Assembly (NCBI GenBank): GCA_905221605.1
Contig: CAJNDS010000995.1
Span: 1-44,062, forward strand
Direction of reading: 5' to 3'
Source of the DNA: Symbiodinium natans
Lineage: Eukaryota > Sar > Dinophyceae > Suessiales > Symbiodiniaceae
Length of the DNA stretch: 44,062 nt
Numbering within the stretch: the stretch's first letter is position 1; every line of letters starts with the position of its first letter. Of the stretch, positions 1 to 10,575 are shown piece after piece. The notes under the pieces are model-generated. The model was not told the origin of the DNA. It saw nothing but the letters and a program-made list of their open reading frames with translations, and made no database searches. Made by a program: the position numbers and the translations under genes.

Positions 1-1090
1 GGTGAGGGTTAGGGGTTAGGGTTTCAGTGTCACCAGAACTAACACTACTAGAACTACTAGTCTCAATTTGCTAGATTGCGGCAGCTGGGTTCTTGCGTGC
101 AGGTCGCACGGATGATGCATACCTCCATGTACGTTTTAGCGATGTCGTGTGTGTCTCTGCTCTTCGCTCTTGTGTTTGAGCCGCTGCCGCTGGTTGATTT
201 CACACAAACCAATCCAGGATCCCTGAAACCTAATCCCTAGCCGCGGCTAAACTGACCTCCATCGTTTCCTGAGCCCTGGCCCCCCCGCTCATCTGGCCCG
301 TTGTATGAGCCATTCTCACTTCTCACACTTGTCTTCTTCGGTTTTGCGGTTAAGCCCTAGTTGTCAGTTGCTGGCACGCCCCTGGGTGAACTCATGAGTC
401 GTCGCCTGCGTGTCGTGTGTATGTAGACTGTGACTCCGCCCACATAGACGTAGGGGCAAACGACAGTCACCTGTGTGTCGTCTGTTCCCCCGCCTGTCTC
501 TCATAAGCAGTCGGGTTTCATAGTGTTGTGCCGCCCTCAGAAGTAGGCATGGCGTGGCGATTCGGACACAACCTGGATCGTGCAGCTAATCCTGAGCTGC
601 ACCCTCGTCCTTCCCTGCATACCAAAGTGGCAGGCGCAGAGGCTGGCGGCCTCCCCGCAGCACAAGCAGGTGGGCATTACTCAGATGAACCGCTAGACCC
701 AATCAACACTCAAACCCAAACCCTACTTGGCTGGGATGCCCAGTAGTACCCTTATTCCCTATTTGGGAGGTTTAGATTCCCTTATAAACCCCTTTAAGCA
801 AAAAAAAGTGCACCCTTTTTAAGCCTAGGTTACTGGGCAGCCTAGTTGGAGGTCCATGGATTGGGATCGGCGGCTCTGGTGGACTCTTGTGGAGTTTTCG
901 GCCGGGGCTCAGGGTTCAAGGTTTCGGGCTCTCCTTTTCATGAGCCGTGTGTGGGGGGGTACCCGTACATATAGAAGGCTCCGTATTATGGAAAGCCATA
1001 TCATAGGGGCACACAGAACCTAGCAAGCTTTTTGCGTGCGAATATATTTTTAAGTTAGGACCCCTTTTTGGGGTCTTGACTGTCAGGGTG
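1..1090. other. No gene recognised
   Basis: I see no convincing coding region here. The first 30 bases are degenerate G-rich telomere-like sequence. A perfect short hairpin (GACCCC, five T, GGGGTC) lies at 1059-1075, with no gene beside it to give it meaning. Confidence 0.6.
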
Positions 1091-1091
1091 C

Positions 1092-1215
1092 TGTTCGTTC
1101 TTGCTTTCTGAATTTCTTTCTTCCTTTATCCTTTCCTTCTTTCCTTCCTTTTTTTGTTTCTTTCTTTCCTACTTATTTCTTTCATTCTTTCTTTCTTGCT
1201 TTCTTTCTGTCTTGC
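1092..1215. repeat. Pyrimidine-rich CTTT-type low-complexity tract
   Basis: The + strand is almost entirely C and T, with many CTTT and TTTC units and occasional interruptions. It is degenerate microsatellite sequence. An open frame across it (1154-1492) has no protein-like composition. Confidence 0.8.
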
Positions 1216-1512
1216 TGCGCACCTGCAACGTGCACAGTGCACCTGTATGTTAGCTCGCTACAGAGGGGTGGATCCGCATCATAAGCCCTTTTTGGGGTAT
1301 TTCTATCCCTTGAACCCCTCATCCTTACAGCCAATACCCCCAAACACTTCCAATGCCCTTTTAAATGCCTTCAAAGGTCCTAAGCCCCAGACCCCAAACC
1401 CTCAAAAGCCCTCAACGACCACAAGCCCAAAATCCCACGATGCCGCGCACGCCTCCAGAATCCCTTGCTCGACCATGAAACGACTACGGTAGGTTTATGT
1501 TCAAGGTTTCTG

Positions 1513-1620
1513 CTTGGAGGTTCATGGGTACTTCTAACCCCATTTCTAGCTGTACTTATAAGGCCCCTAAGTCCTCTAAGTAGGTTATATGTAGGCTTAT
1601 CAATAGAGTTACAAGTATCC
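1513..1620 (+). mobile_element. MITE-like element, copy 1 (eroded right end)
   Basis: It begins CTTGGAGGTTCATGGGTACTT and shares its order of motifs with the element at 38546-38667, including TGTACTTATAAG, CCCCTAAGTCC, CTAAGTAGGTTATA and a final GTTA-AAGT block. The right terminal inverted repeat, intact in the other copy, has decayed here. No protein is encoded, as expected for a non-autonomous DNA element. Confidence 0.6.
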
Positions 1621-1629
1621 AGAGAAACT

Positions 1630-1724
1630 CTAAACCCTAAACTGCTCTAAACCCTAAACCCTACACTCTACACCCTAAACCCTAAACCCTAAACCCTACA
1701 CCTTTGTGTGTGTGTGTGTGTGTG
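1630..1724 (-). repeat. Interstitial CCCTAAA tract plus (TG)n
   Basis: About ten CCCTAAA-type units, some degenerate (CCCTACA, CTCTACA), are followed by a (TG)n run at about 1704-1724. The C-rich strand is on top, opposite to the tract at 1823. Confidence 0.9.
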
Positions 1725-1822
1725 CGTTTTTGCAGTCCGGAGGTTGCGCGGGTGTGGCGCCAGCCGTTTCCCGGCCAGCCGGATTTGGAGTCTCCGAGCC
1801 TTTACGGGAATCTGTTTGGGAT

Positions 1823-1939
1823 GGGTTTAGGGTTTAGGGTTTAGGGTTTAGGGTTTAGGGTTTAGGGTTTAGGGTTTAGGGTTTAGGGTTTAGGGTTTAG
1901 GGTTTAGGGTTTAGGGTTTAGGGTTTAGGGTTTAGGGTT
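1823..1939 (+). repeat. Interstitial TTTAGGG tract
   Basis: About 16 almost perfect TTTAGGG heptamers. The right edge runs directly into the hairpin element at 1940. Confidence 0.97.
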
Positions 1940-2012
1940 GCACCCCCCAACTACCTTAAACAAAGGGGGCTATCATACCCTACAATTATGGTTACAGGGT
2001 AGTTGGGGGTGC
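1940..2012 (+). mobile_element. Hairpin element with GCACCCCCCAACTACC termini, copy 1
   Basis: A 73-bp segment begins GCACCCCCCAACTACC and ends with its near-complement GGTAGTTGGGGGTGC. The interior contains AAAGGGGGCTATCATA and TATGGTTA. A second copy lies inverted at 6081-6156 with the same termini and interior motifs. It abuts a long TTTAGGG array on the left. It is too short to encode anything and looks like a MITE or a structured repeat. Confidence 0.65.
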
Positions 2013-2337
2013 TGCGAAGGTGTAGGATTTAGTGTGTTGTCTGGGGATTTGATGGTTTAGGACTTATAGGCTTTGGGGCGTAGGGCTTAGGGTTTAACCC
2101 GAAAGAGCATGAAAGAGCAGCCAGATACCGAGCAGTACTGGGCCGGATTGCATGGTGGGGTCAGTCAAGGCCTGACCTCAGTCGATGGATGTCCATTCTT
2201 TCGCAGGGACAGTCCAAGCCAACAGCCTGCTTTGAGCAAGCATTGCGACAGGTGATTAGGTTCCTAAAGAGACAATACCATGCTTGGCAGCATGATGGTC
2301 CAGATGGTGATGTGCCAGATAGTGGGCCAGCGACAAA

Positions 2338-2388
2338 GGGTTTAGGGTTTAGAGGGTTTAGAGTTTAGGTGTCGGGTTCAGGGTTTAA
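2338..2388 (+). repeat. Short degenerate TTTAGGG tract
   Basis: Six to seven G-rich heptamer variants. The preceding segment (2013-2337) and the following one (2389-2554) show nothing recognisable. Confidence 0.8.
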
Positions 2389-2554
2389 CGAGAAGGCGAC
2401 CACGGAGTTGGTTTGACTCGCCATGTATCGTGCTCTAATTTCTCAGTTAGGCCCTTCCCGAATTCTGTTAACTGCGCTCAGAAGTTGCGATACGCCCATT
2501 CCCACTGTTCCCACCCAAAAAAACCAAAGACATCTTCATGGCTTTGTCACAATG

Positions 2555-2679
2555 ACCCTAAACCCTAAACCCTAAACCCTAAACCCTAAACCCTAAACCC
2601 TAAACCCTAAACCCTAAACCCTAAACCCTAAACCCTAAACCCTAAACCCTAAACCCTAAACCCTAAACCCTAAACCCTA
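2555..2679 (-). repeat. Interstitial CCCTAAA tract
   Basis: About 18 perfect CCCTAAA units without a single variant. Such homogeneity suggests recent addition or ongoing homogenisation. Confidence 0.98.
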
Positions 2680-2796
2680 TGTCATGTAAGCTCTCTTCCT
2701 CAATTGAAGAAGCCTGGGCTCCCCGAAGCCCAAAACCTTCGAACTGAAGCTCGTGACGGGGGATTGGGCTCCCAGAGACTGCCAAAGCAAATCGGA

Positions 2797-2890
2797 GGGG
2801 GGGGGGGGGGGGGGGGGGGGTTCAGGGTTTAGGGTTTGGGGTTAGGGGTTCAGGGTTTAGAGTTTACTGTAGGGTGTAAGGTTTAGGGCT
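2797..2890 (+). repeat. G24 homopolymer followed by degenerate TTTAGGG repeats
   Basis: A run of 24 G (2797-2820) passes straight into G-rich telomere-like repeats. A comparable junction is at 32879-32897. The exact run length may not be reliable. Confidence 0.9.
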
Positions 2891-3007
2891 TCCAGTGTCC
2901 CAGGAGAGTGCAAGCCGCTGTGGGCCCCTTTGTGGTTGACTTCTTTCACGAGAAGCCGTAGCCCCAGAAAGATGACGAACGCCTTGGGAGCGTTGAGGGG
3001 TGTAGGC

Positions 3008-3047
3008 AAACCCCTAAACCCTAAACCCTAAACCCTAAACCCTAAAA
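3008..3047 (-). repeat. Short CCCTAAA tract
   Basis: About five units. Flanking DNA (2891-3007 and 3048-3283) shows no gene. Confidence 0.9.
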
Positions 3048-3283
3048 TAAGCGTTTTTTTCAGGAGCCGGTTTACCCTCCAAACAGGATGGTCTAGGTCT
3101 GTTGAACCTAACCCCTGCTGGGCCTTATAAAGTCCTAGCACTAAGCCCTTAACAGCCCTACGAAGCTCATGAAACCCATAAAGGCCCTCTAATACTTTGC
3201 GTTAGCGGATTTTTGAGAAGCTCGGGGTTTTCGGGCGGACTGTGAGATGTGGGCAGTGCCTATGCCCTAGTACAGGGTTCAGA

Positions 3284-3370
3284 AGAATTACTGATAGTAT
3301 TCCCTTCTGGTCCCTCTTTAGTTATACCATACTAAACCCCAAAACCCTATTCTAATTTTTGAGGCCCCTA
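3284..3370 (+). repeat. Dispersed repeat, copy 1
   Basis: Shared with 19679-19775 in the same orientation. Common blocks are GAAT-ATTACT, ATTCCCT, GGTCCCT and CCTATTCTAATTTTT followed by AGGCCCCTA. It has no coding capacity and no visible inverted termini, so its class is unknown. Confidence 0.55.
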
Positions 3371-3767
3371 CACTCGACCCTAAACCCTACCAAGAGCTGG
3401 ACTCTGCCGCCCCGTAGCTCAGCCTAGGATAGGGCGAAGATACTTCTTGAAATCTGTAAACCCTCTGTAAATGAGCCCGATAAGCGCCTATATATATTTC
3501 TACATACATACCGTGAACCCGAAACCCAATCCTTCCCTCCAGCAGTCCTGGACAAGGTCAGCTCTGGTGATCGATCTGGACTTGGTGACGTGGCCAATCT
3601 CGCGCCGCGTCCGCCACCACACTCTCCGCGAGCTGGGTTACCGGACAGCGCCCCGACTGCAGGACGCTCCTGTAACGCAGCCCACGAAACCTGTCGACTG
3701 CACTATGGCCCAAATAGCCAATATGTGCACATGTGTACAGAGTACAGACACGTAAAAAGTATAGACA
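3371..3767. other. No gene recognised
   Basis: Unique-looking sequence. Short overlapping frames exist on both strands at 3471-3958, but none has domain-like or codon-biased content. Confidence 0.5.
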
Positions 3768-4113
3768 TATAATATATATATATATATATAAACATGCAGA
3801 TGGTCAACCCCCGCCCCCCCGGCATGATCTAGGTTTCTTTTCTTCCTCGGAAAACACTCGTAAATACCGACAAAGATGACATGTTGAGCATGTACGCCGA
3901 CGTACTTTTTCGGGATGTCTGATTCTGTGTGAAAACCCGTGCGAATAGTACAGAACATGCGTTTTGCACTACTTGCACGTCATTACCCAAAAAGCACCGA
4001 AAAAACGTATGCGTATATGTAATTGTCTATAATTATATGTATGTGTAGGCATGTGGAAAATATAGGATGGATAGATAGATAGAGAGAGAGATATATATAC
4101 ATATATATATATA
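3768..4113. repeat. AT-rich segment with (TA)n microsatellites
   Basis: (TA)n runs occur at about 3770-3790 and, with GATA/GA units, at 4068-4113. A further TA run lies at about 4484-4507. The DNA between shows no gene. Confidence 0.8.
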
Positions 4114-4217
4114 AATATGTAACGCCCTTCACCCCAAGTTCTCTCCGCCCTAGGTACAAAAAATGTAAACCCAACACCCTGAAGCCTCCCCTAGAAACCT
4201 CGCCTTCCTTGCCCAGA

Positions 4218-4312
4218 AGCCTGACCCCCTAGAACCCTAAAACCTTAAACCCGAAACCCACCCCTAGAACCCTGAAACTTAAACCCCAAACCCCAAACCC
4301 TAAACCCTAGAA
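4218..4312 (-). repeat. Degenerate CCCTAAA tract
   Basis: C-rich heptamer variants (CCCCAAA, CCCTAAA, CCCTAGA). The pattern fades gradually at the left, unlike the sharp edges of the perfect arrays. Confidence 0.75.
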
Positions 4313-4636
4313 ACATCGCCTTCCTTCCCTCCGAGGTGCTGCTCTCGCCCTGGGATCTCAAAAATCTGCGCACCGACGCGGAGCTTCTGGGCCTCTTGGC
4401 AGTCTGGGTTCCAGAGCTTAGGGTGACCGATTTAGGGAAATGCGCCTAAATGAATGGTAGACAGTTACATGTGCACATATACTTACATCTATATATATAT
4501 ATATATGCTTGCTTCTACACGCCTAGATGTACATCTATACACATACTTTGTTAGCGCAACCAACTTCAGACTGAAAAACCCTGACGCAAAACCCCATCCT
4601 CTAAGCCCGAAGCCCATCGGAGTGCCTAGCTGTAAG

Positions 4637-4730
4637 CCCCTAAACCCTAAACCCTAAACCCTAAACCCTAAACCCTAAACCCTAAACCCTAAACCCTAAA
4701 CCCTAAACCCTAAACCCTAAACCCTAAACC
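4637..4730 (-). repeat. Interstitial CCCTAAA tract
   Basis: About 13 perfect units. The next 320 bases (4731-5049) show nothing recognisable. Confidence 0.97.
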
Positions 4731-5049
4731 GCCATCGAAGTCTAAAGCTTCCCAGCACTGGCTCGCCAAGGATTCCTGAGCTATCAGGTCAGCCGTGCTA
4801 TGCAAAGCTCGCCAAAAGAAAATTGGTGTCCATCCTGGTTTGCCGACCTTGACAAGAATACTGACAGGGGCCGAGTTGGCTGTTTAGAAGTTTTTCTGTT
4901 TGGTGTTATGGTGTTGGGGCTTAGGGTGTTTTAATCCAGAGAGATGATTGTGCTCTCTAAGGAAGAGGTTTGACGGGAAAGTTGCTGAGTCTTTGCTAGG
5001 CTGCCCCAAAGTCTAGACATGTTCACCAACATGGCCGGCCAAGAGTTCC

Positions 5050-5098
5050 TAAGGGTTTAGGGTTTAGGGTTTCGGGTTTAGGGTTTAGGGCTTAGGCT
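5050..5098 (+). repeat. Short TTTAGGG tract
   Basis: About seven units, with one TTTCGGG and one CTTAGGG variant. Confidence 0.9.
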
Positions 5099-5699
5099 TT
5101 CCTGACAGGTCAGGACGCAGTTTGTCTCAATCCGTCCCGCAGCCTAGGGGCCTGGGGGGACTAAACCCTAAACACTAAACTGTGGGCCTTCATTCGGGGT
5201 TGATTTGGAGTGCATGTTCAACACTTCCTTTGTAGAGGTCGATGTGCCATACGTATAACCCTCTACAACCCCAAACAACCCCATCTTGCCCTAAAATCCA
5301 GAAGCCCTAAAGCACCCATGTCGAAATGCACTTCTTCTAGGGCCCCCCAAGCCAGCAGCAGTCCTAGCATCTCTAATTAGGGTGTTGCATATTCTGCTGG
5401 TCCTCTCTGAGGTGTAAGCGATACACCTCACGAAAGCCCTCCGCAGGTGGATTGGGGGGAGTTGGGTTTGGGGTTGCGGGTTGCGGGTTTTGAGGGGTCG
5501 GGTTGAGGGCTTCAGGGTTAAGAGTTAAGGGTTGAGAGTTTGTGGTTCAGGGTTTAGAGGGCTTAGGCCATAGCGGTAGCTCTTCTTCGGGTCAGACGCG
5601 AGGGCGAGCCAGTGCTTTAGGAGTATAGGAGCCCTTAGACGGAGCAGAGCGGCACATGGACTATAGAAGGTCAGGCATGTTGTGTAGTTGACCTTAGAC
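5099..5699. other. No gene recognised
   Basis: Mixed sequence with scattered TTTAGGG- and CCCTAAA-like words (for example at 5460-5560). No frame has protein-like content. Confidence 0.5.
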
Positions 5700-5815
5700 C
5701 CTACCCCCCCAAACCCTAAACCCTAAACCCTAAACCCTAAACCCTACGCCCCCAAACCCTAAACCCAAACCCCCAAACCCCAAAACTCCCAAATCCCCAA
5801 ACCCCCCAACCCTGA
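5700..5815 (-). repeat. CCCTAAA tract grading into CCCCAAA
   Basis: Five perfect units at about 5709-5747 are followed by degenerate CCCCAAA and CCCTAAA words. Confidence 0.85.
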
Positions 5816-6043
5816 AGTTGAAGTCGCAGTAAGATGATTCTTCAAATGCGCGCATGTGCTTGCCAGACTTGGCCAGAGTGTTTGGCCGCTGTTACAAGAG
5901 ATCGTTTAGGGGTTTGGGGCTGTCTAGTGCCCTGTTTGATGCCGACGAGGCAACCGATGCAGACACGAGGCCCGTGCGGGATCGATTGTTGGACTGCTGC
6001 TTGTTCTACTGAAGCTTCCATCTTCCCTCTGCGCAAGCTCGAA

Positions 6044-6078
6044 ACCCCGAACCCTAAACCCTAAACCCAGAACCCTAC
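6044..6078 (-). repeat. Short degenerate CCCTAAA tract
   Basis: About five units immediately left of the hairpin element at 6081. The segment 5816-6043 has overlapping frames on both strands, none convincing. Confidence 0.8.
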
Positions 6079-6080
6079 CA

Positions 6081-6156
6081 GCACCCCCCAACTGCCCTTT
6101 AACCATACTCGGGTATATGATCAGCCCCCTTTATGAAAGGGTAGTTGGGGGGGTGC
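6081..6156 (-). mobile_element. Hairpin element with GCACCCCCCAACT termini, copy 2
   Basis: A 76-bp inverted-repeat element related to 1940-2012 but in the opposite orientation. It begins GCACCCCCCAACTGCCC and ends GGGTAGTTGGGGGGGTGC. Its reverse complement repeats the interior words AAAGGGGGCT-ATCATA and TATGGTTA. It also sits next to telomere-type sequence. Confidence 0.65.
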
Positions 6157-6302
6157 AGGTGAAACCCTAAACTCAAGAGATGTCCTGGGGCCCGCAGGGG
6201 CCTGGGAGTGTCTCGCCTAGGGTCTTGGTGTGTTGGGTTTGGCTGGCGCGCAGGTTTGCCAGTCTGACTTCAAGGTTCTAAGCCCAAACCCATGAGCCCT
6301 AC

Positions 6303-6400
6303 AAACCTAAACCCTAAACCCTAAACCCTAAACCCTAAACCCTAAACCCTAAACCCTAAACCCTAAACCCTAAACCCTAAACCCTAAACCCTAAACCCTA
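6303..6400 (-). repeat. Interstitial CCCTAAA tract
   Basis: Fourteen nearly perfect units. Confidence 0.97.
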
Positions 6401-6518
6401 CAAACCCTAAGCCCTACACGCCATAAATCCGAACAACCCCGAGGCTGACATCCCAACCCCCAGGAACCTGCAAGCCCCAAATACCCGAAACCCTCAATCC
6501 TATAATTGCTGAATCATG

Positions 6519-6554
6519 AAACCCTAAACCCTAAACCCTAAACCCTAAACCCTA
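6519..6554 (-). repeat. Short CCCTAAA tract
   Basis: Five perfect units, separated from the previous tract by 120 bases of degenerate C-rich sequence. Confidence 0.9.
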
Positions 6555-6690
6555 TAAACCCGAACCCTAACCTGCCTACACCCTCACCCTTCACCCTTTG
6601 AAACCCCTAAATCCTAAGGCCCATCCCTCTTTGCCAGGTCGCACGCTGCCCTCGTGCAGAAGTGCGCCGAGAAGGCAGCTGTCTTGGAAA

Positions 6691-6772
6691 GGTTTAGGGT
6701 TTAGGGTTCAGGGTTTTAGGGTTTAGGGTTTTGGATTTAGGGTTAAGGGTTTAGAGTTTAGGGGTGTTTAAG
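6691..6772 (+). repeat. Degenerate TTTAGGG tract
   Basis: G-rich heptamers with many variants. The orientation switches relative to 6519-6554. Confidence 0.85.
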
Positions 6773-7382
6773 GTTGTAACATTCAGGGCTTGTGACTTCG
6801 GGTCCTAGGGGGTCTCTGGCTTTAAGGATTAGGGAGTATACGGTATTTTTGAGCTTTAGGGTTTTTAGCTCGTGGTTTCGGGACAGAAAGAGAAAGGATG
6901 AGAATGGACTGCCGCTGCTACATTCTTTACATATCGGTTGATCTGGCAGAAGAGGGGAAGGTACCTCTTCTTCACTAGGGGGCTGCAAGACTTGGATTAT
7001 CGTATCTTGGGGCTGGATTACGGGTAGCCCTATCTTGGGACATACTATGAAATACCCCTTAAACCCTTTTGTTCACGTGGAGAAGGCCGTTTCAAGATTT
7101 GTTCTGCTGCTTCGAGAGCGCATGAGCCAGTCTTAAACCCAAATCAACCCCCCCGGCCCCAGAACCCCTAAAGCCCCTCTGCGCATCCCTCAACCCTTAA
7201 TTATGCCTAAACAAAACCTTTAGTCCCTACAACCCGCCCCTAAACCAAACAGCCAAGACCGTTAAGCACGTCAAACGCAAAAAGCCCTAAAACACCAAAA
7301 TCTTAAAATCCTCAAAACACTCAAGACCTGCATACCTTGCAAAGAGCCCTCAACCCTAAGTCCTAAACCCTAAGCCCTACAA
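6773..7382. other. No gene recognised
   Basis: Unique-looking DNA. The longest frame (6758-6988, minus) has no recognisable domain. The last 250 bases are scattered degenerate C-rich telomere-like words. Confidence 0.5.
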
Positions 7383-7620
7383 GGGTTTCGGGTTTAGGGT
7401 GCAGGGTTTAGGGTTTAGGGTTTAGGGGTTAGTGTTTAGGGTTACACCTCAACAAGCCCCCCAAAGGCAAGTCCTCAGAAGACGTGACTTCCGCAGGCCG
7501 CCGAGGCGGATCGGTGGCGGCGGAGCTCCCAGGAGCCGATCAGGGGTTTAGGGTTGAGGGTTTGGGGTGTAGGGTGTAGGGTGTCGGGCTTAGGGTTTAG
7601 GGCTTAGGGTTTAGGGCTTT
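7383..7620 (+). repeat. Two TTTAGGG tracts around a short GC-rich segment
   Basis: G-rich tracts at 7383-7446 and 7543-7620 (the latter degenerate: TGTAGGG, CTTAGGG) flank about 95 bases without telomere words. Confidence 0.85.
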
Positions 7621-8077
7621 TCGAGTTCTTTCGGGTCTAGGGCTGCGAGCGTTCGATGGTTCTAGGGCGTTTGTTGCCCTCAGGTGCTTTGGCGACTTCT
7701 TTGGTGGGTGGAAAGATGGCTTTGGTAAGTGTTTTTTTGTGCTCAGGGGGCGGCTTAAGACTTGGAATTTGAGGATTTGGTTGGTTTAGCTGTCTCTCAA
7801 AGGAGTTGGCATATTGCGTCCGTTTCGAAACATATCCCCTCCACCATATATCCGAAGCCAATGCTCTCTGCCCACCGACTTGAGCACATGAAGTCTGTGC
7901 TGCTGAGGAGGAATGACAACCGGGGATGGGGCTTAGGTAAACTCTAAACTTACCCGAAACCCTCAACCCTACACCCTAAAGACCTCTCATCCACGCTGAC
8001 GTACATTCTGCATGCACTCATGTCACTCTGTCCCTCCCTGCAGTGCTGAAAGGTGGATGATGTTTGTTAGACTCACT
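7621..8077. other. No gene recognised
   Basis: A 109-codon minus-strand frame (7637-7966) and a short plus-strand frame overlap here. Neither has convincing composition or a motif. Confidence 0.5.
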
Positions 8078-8155
8078 AACCCCTAAACCCTTAAACCCAT
8101 AAACCGCTAGACCCCTAAACCCCTAAGTGGCATGGACCTTTAGGGTCTATTTGGC
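8078..8155. repeat. CCCCTAAA-like tract and a 22-bp word shared with 16809-16830
   Basis: C-rich octamer-like repeats (CCCCTAAA, CCGCTAGA) run from 8078 to about 8127. The 22 bases at 8134-8155 are the exact reverse complement of 16809-16830, which also adjoins a CCCCTAAA-rich array. Confidence 0.7.
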
Positions 8156-8609
8156 ACTTCCTTTTTGTTTGCTATTTAAACGGTTCAATTCACACATACA
8201 ATTTGTGGGGTTTAGGTTTAAGGCAAAATTTATGGCTTAGGGCTAGTTCGGTTCACGGCTCAGGGCTCCCATGTTTGGCATCACATCTCTTATTTTCCTA
8301 GGGCTTCGCCACCTACCTCTCATTCCGTTTTCCATTCAACCCTCGTCTAAGGGTCTGGTGTTTGCGATAAATATACTACTTTAAAAAAAATCAATAATAA
8401 CATAAATAACGCTAACTACAGGAGCTGCTGGAAATGACAAACCCTGAGCGCCCTCAAGTGTGTTGCTTTAATTAAGACGATAATATACTCTTTTGTTGAT
8501 AAATATTCCCATGACCATATTGTTGTTTCAGCCGCTTTTAGCCTTTTCCTATTAGTATTGTTTTTGTTTACCTGATATAACACCAAGGAAGGGGAAAGGG
8601 AAAACACCA
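8156..8609. other. AT-rich segment, no gene recognised
   Basis: Largely unique AT-rich sequence. No convincing coding frame on either strand. Confidence 0.5.
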
Positions 8610-9245
8610 CTTCATCTCGATGTGTTTATCTCTCCTTTCCTTCCCTCTCAAGATTTTTCTTTTGTTAATCTCCCTCTCTCTCTCTCTCTCTTCTTCGCAT
8701 CTCTTGCTCTCTCATCCCTCCCCTCCCCTCTTTCCTTCCTCCCCTCCTTTCCAAAACTTTCTGCGGAGAATAAGGACAACAGAGAACAAAAAGGAAAAGA
8801 TAGGATGAAGGCAGATGGTGGGGACAGGAAGGGAGAACTCCTCTTTCGCTCGGCTCACACGTTTTCTCTTCCCTTGCCTTCATCCTCTGCTCTTCTCCCT
8901 TTTCTCTTCATAAGAAGAAAGGACAAATGAAAGGAACCGAAAGCTCAGGGAAAGCAAGACGCCCTCGCTCTCATCATCTGCCCCTTCCTCGACTTCATTG
9001 CTCTATTCCTTGTTCTTCTCTCCTGTCTCATTGGTGATCAGTGATAAACCAAGACGAGCTTGCCGTTCTTTCATTTTCTTTTTCTGGTGGAAAGCTAAGA
9101 AGCAGGAAGGAGAGGAAGGAAAGTGGAGAAATAGAAAGAGAAGCAAGAACGGAAAGAACAATACGCAGAAATGACAGAGAGGAAGGGAGAACTGCAAGCC
9201 CAGCAGAAGAAGAAGAAGATAGAGAGAGAGAGAGAGAGAGATGAA
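8610..9245. repeat. Pyrimidine-rich then purine-rich low-complexity block
   Basis: CT-rich sequence at about 8610-8760 is followed by purine-rich sequence, a second CT-rich stretch and a GA-rich block ending in (GA)n at about 9221-9241. Frames on both strands translate to Ser/Leu/Phe or Arg/Glu runs and are composition artefacts. Confidence 0.75.
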
Positions 9246-9312
9246 GATAAGATAAGGGTGAAAAGGTGAAAAGAATGAAAACAAAAATCTAACAGCAAAG
9301 TAGCTAAACAAA

Positions 9313-9592
9313 ACCTTCTGGCCTACCCCTTCAACTCTAAACCACCCTAAACCCTCGGTACATTGAGATATAACGGCACAGTTCCCGTAGCATGCTATAT
9401 CAGAAACCATTTATTCCTACGAGACGTACAACCGCCTAAAACACGGTGACAAAAAATAAAACAGCGAGGCATCTGAAAAGACTTTCTGGCCTTCCCCTTC
9501 AACTCTAAACCACTAAACCCTCGCTATATAAAGGCTTAACAGCACAGTTCCCGTAGCACGCTATGTCATTTCTTCTTACGAGACGCACAACA
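9313..9592 (+). repeat. Imperfect direct repeat, about 115 bp x 2
   Basis: Copies at about 9313-9432 and 9481-9592 share CTTCTGGCC, CCCCTTCAACTCTAAACCA, CTAAACCCTCG, GCACAGTTCCCGTAGCA, GCTAT and TACGAGACG in order, 168 bases apart. No coding capacity is apparent. Confidence 0.8.
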
Positions 9593-10126
9593 TAAACCAA
9601 GGTTTCGTATACTTTTTGTAGTCAGGATGTGATATCCTGTTGCTTTGGACGAGTATTACGTAAGACTTTAAGCGCCTGTGGGTCTTGCGGATAATTGGAG
9701 AATAAGCATCATCCTTGACAAATGATAACCATGATGGGAGACCTGTGGGAAGCATTGAGAATGAAAAAGCAAGATACTTGCGAGCAATTACTTGCAGCCT
9801 GTTGGAAGGTCTCAGGAAATCGCGAAAGGACATTTGCTCACAGTATTCTCGTGTCCCTGGGGCTTAAAGTAAATGATTTTCCGCATTACCCTATGCGCTC
9901 GAATACTTCTGAGTCTCATGGTTCGTTCTCCGCTATCGGTATTTGATACGCCATACATTTATCCTATATACACACTTGATGTGGGCACCTATTCTACGTA
10001 CTTTCTCTTTGCGTTTTGCTGACTGAGAGATGTTTTCGGGTGTGAAAAGGCCTTACGCGCCAACATCTGCTTCTGGACAACAAAGTAGAGATAATATGTT
10101 TTGTGAAGGGGGGGCCAAGACAGTGC
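9593..10126. other. No gene recognised
   Basis: Two opposed frames (9576-9833 minus; 9722-9946 plus, 74 codons) overlap. Neither shows a motif or clear codon bias. Confidence 0.45.
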
Positions 10127-10575
10127 TTAATCGGCCCTGGGTTTGACGATTGAAGATTGAAGACGCCGGGGAACTCTCCCCGGATTGAAGATGCTCCGGG
10201 GAGAGTTCCCGGGCATCTTCAATCTTCAACCTTCAAACACAGGGCCGATTAAGCGCTCCACCTGCTGCTTAATCGGCCCTTGGATTGAAGATTGAAGATT
10301 GAATATGCCGGGGAACTCTCCCAGGAGTATCTTCAACCCCAGACCCCTGCCGATTAAGCACTTCATCTGCCTAGTCGGCCCAGGGTTGAGAATCCAGGAT
10401 TGAAGGTGCTCCGGGGAGAGTTCCCGGGCATGTTCAATCTTCAAACCCAGGGCCGATTAAGCAGGCGGAGCGCTCAATCGGCCTTGAGGCCGAAGGATCA
10501 GGATTGAAGATTCTCGGGGAGAGTTCCCCGGCATCGTCAACCCGATTAAGCAGCTGGAGCGCTTACTCGGCCCTG
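10127..10575. repeat. Tandem array of about 80-125 bp hairpins
   Basis: Four successive near-palindromes lie at about 10127-10252, 10269-10357, 10371-10460 and 10474-10549, with the start of a fifth at 10562. Each opens with T-AATCGGCC and closes with GGCCGATTAA. Within the arms are GATTGAAGAT and its complement around a core of CCGGGGAACTCTCCC or CGGGGAGAGTTCCC. Spacers of 11-17 bases resemble AAGCGCTCC-CCTGCTG. Each unit could fold into a long stem. No protein is encoded. Confidence 0.85.

Noticed and set aside
1059-1075. GACCCC-T5-GGGGTC hairpin as a terminator
   Set aside because: Rho-independent terminators do not apply in eukaryotic nuclear DNA, and no gene precedes it.
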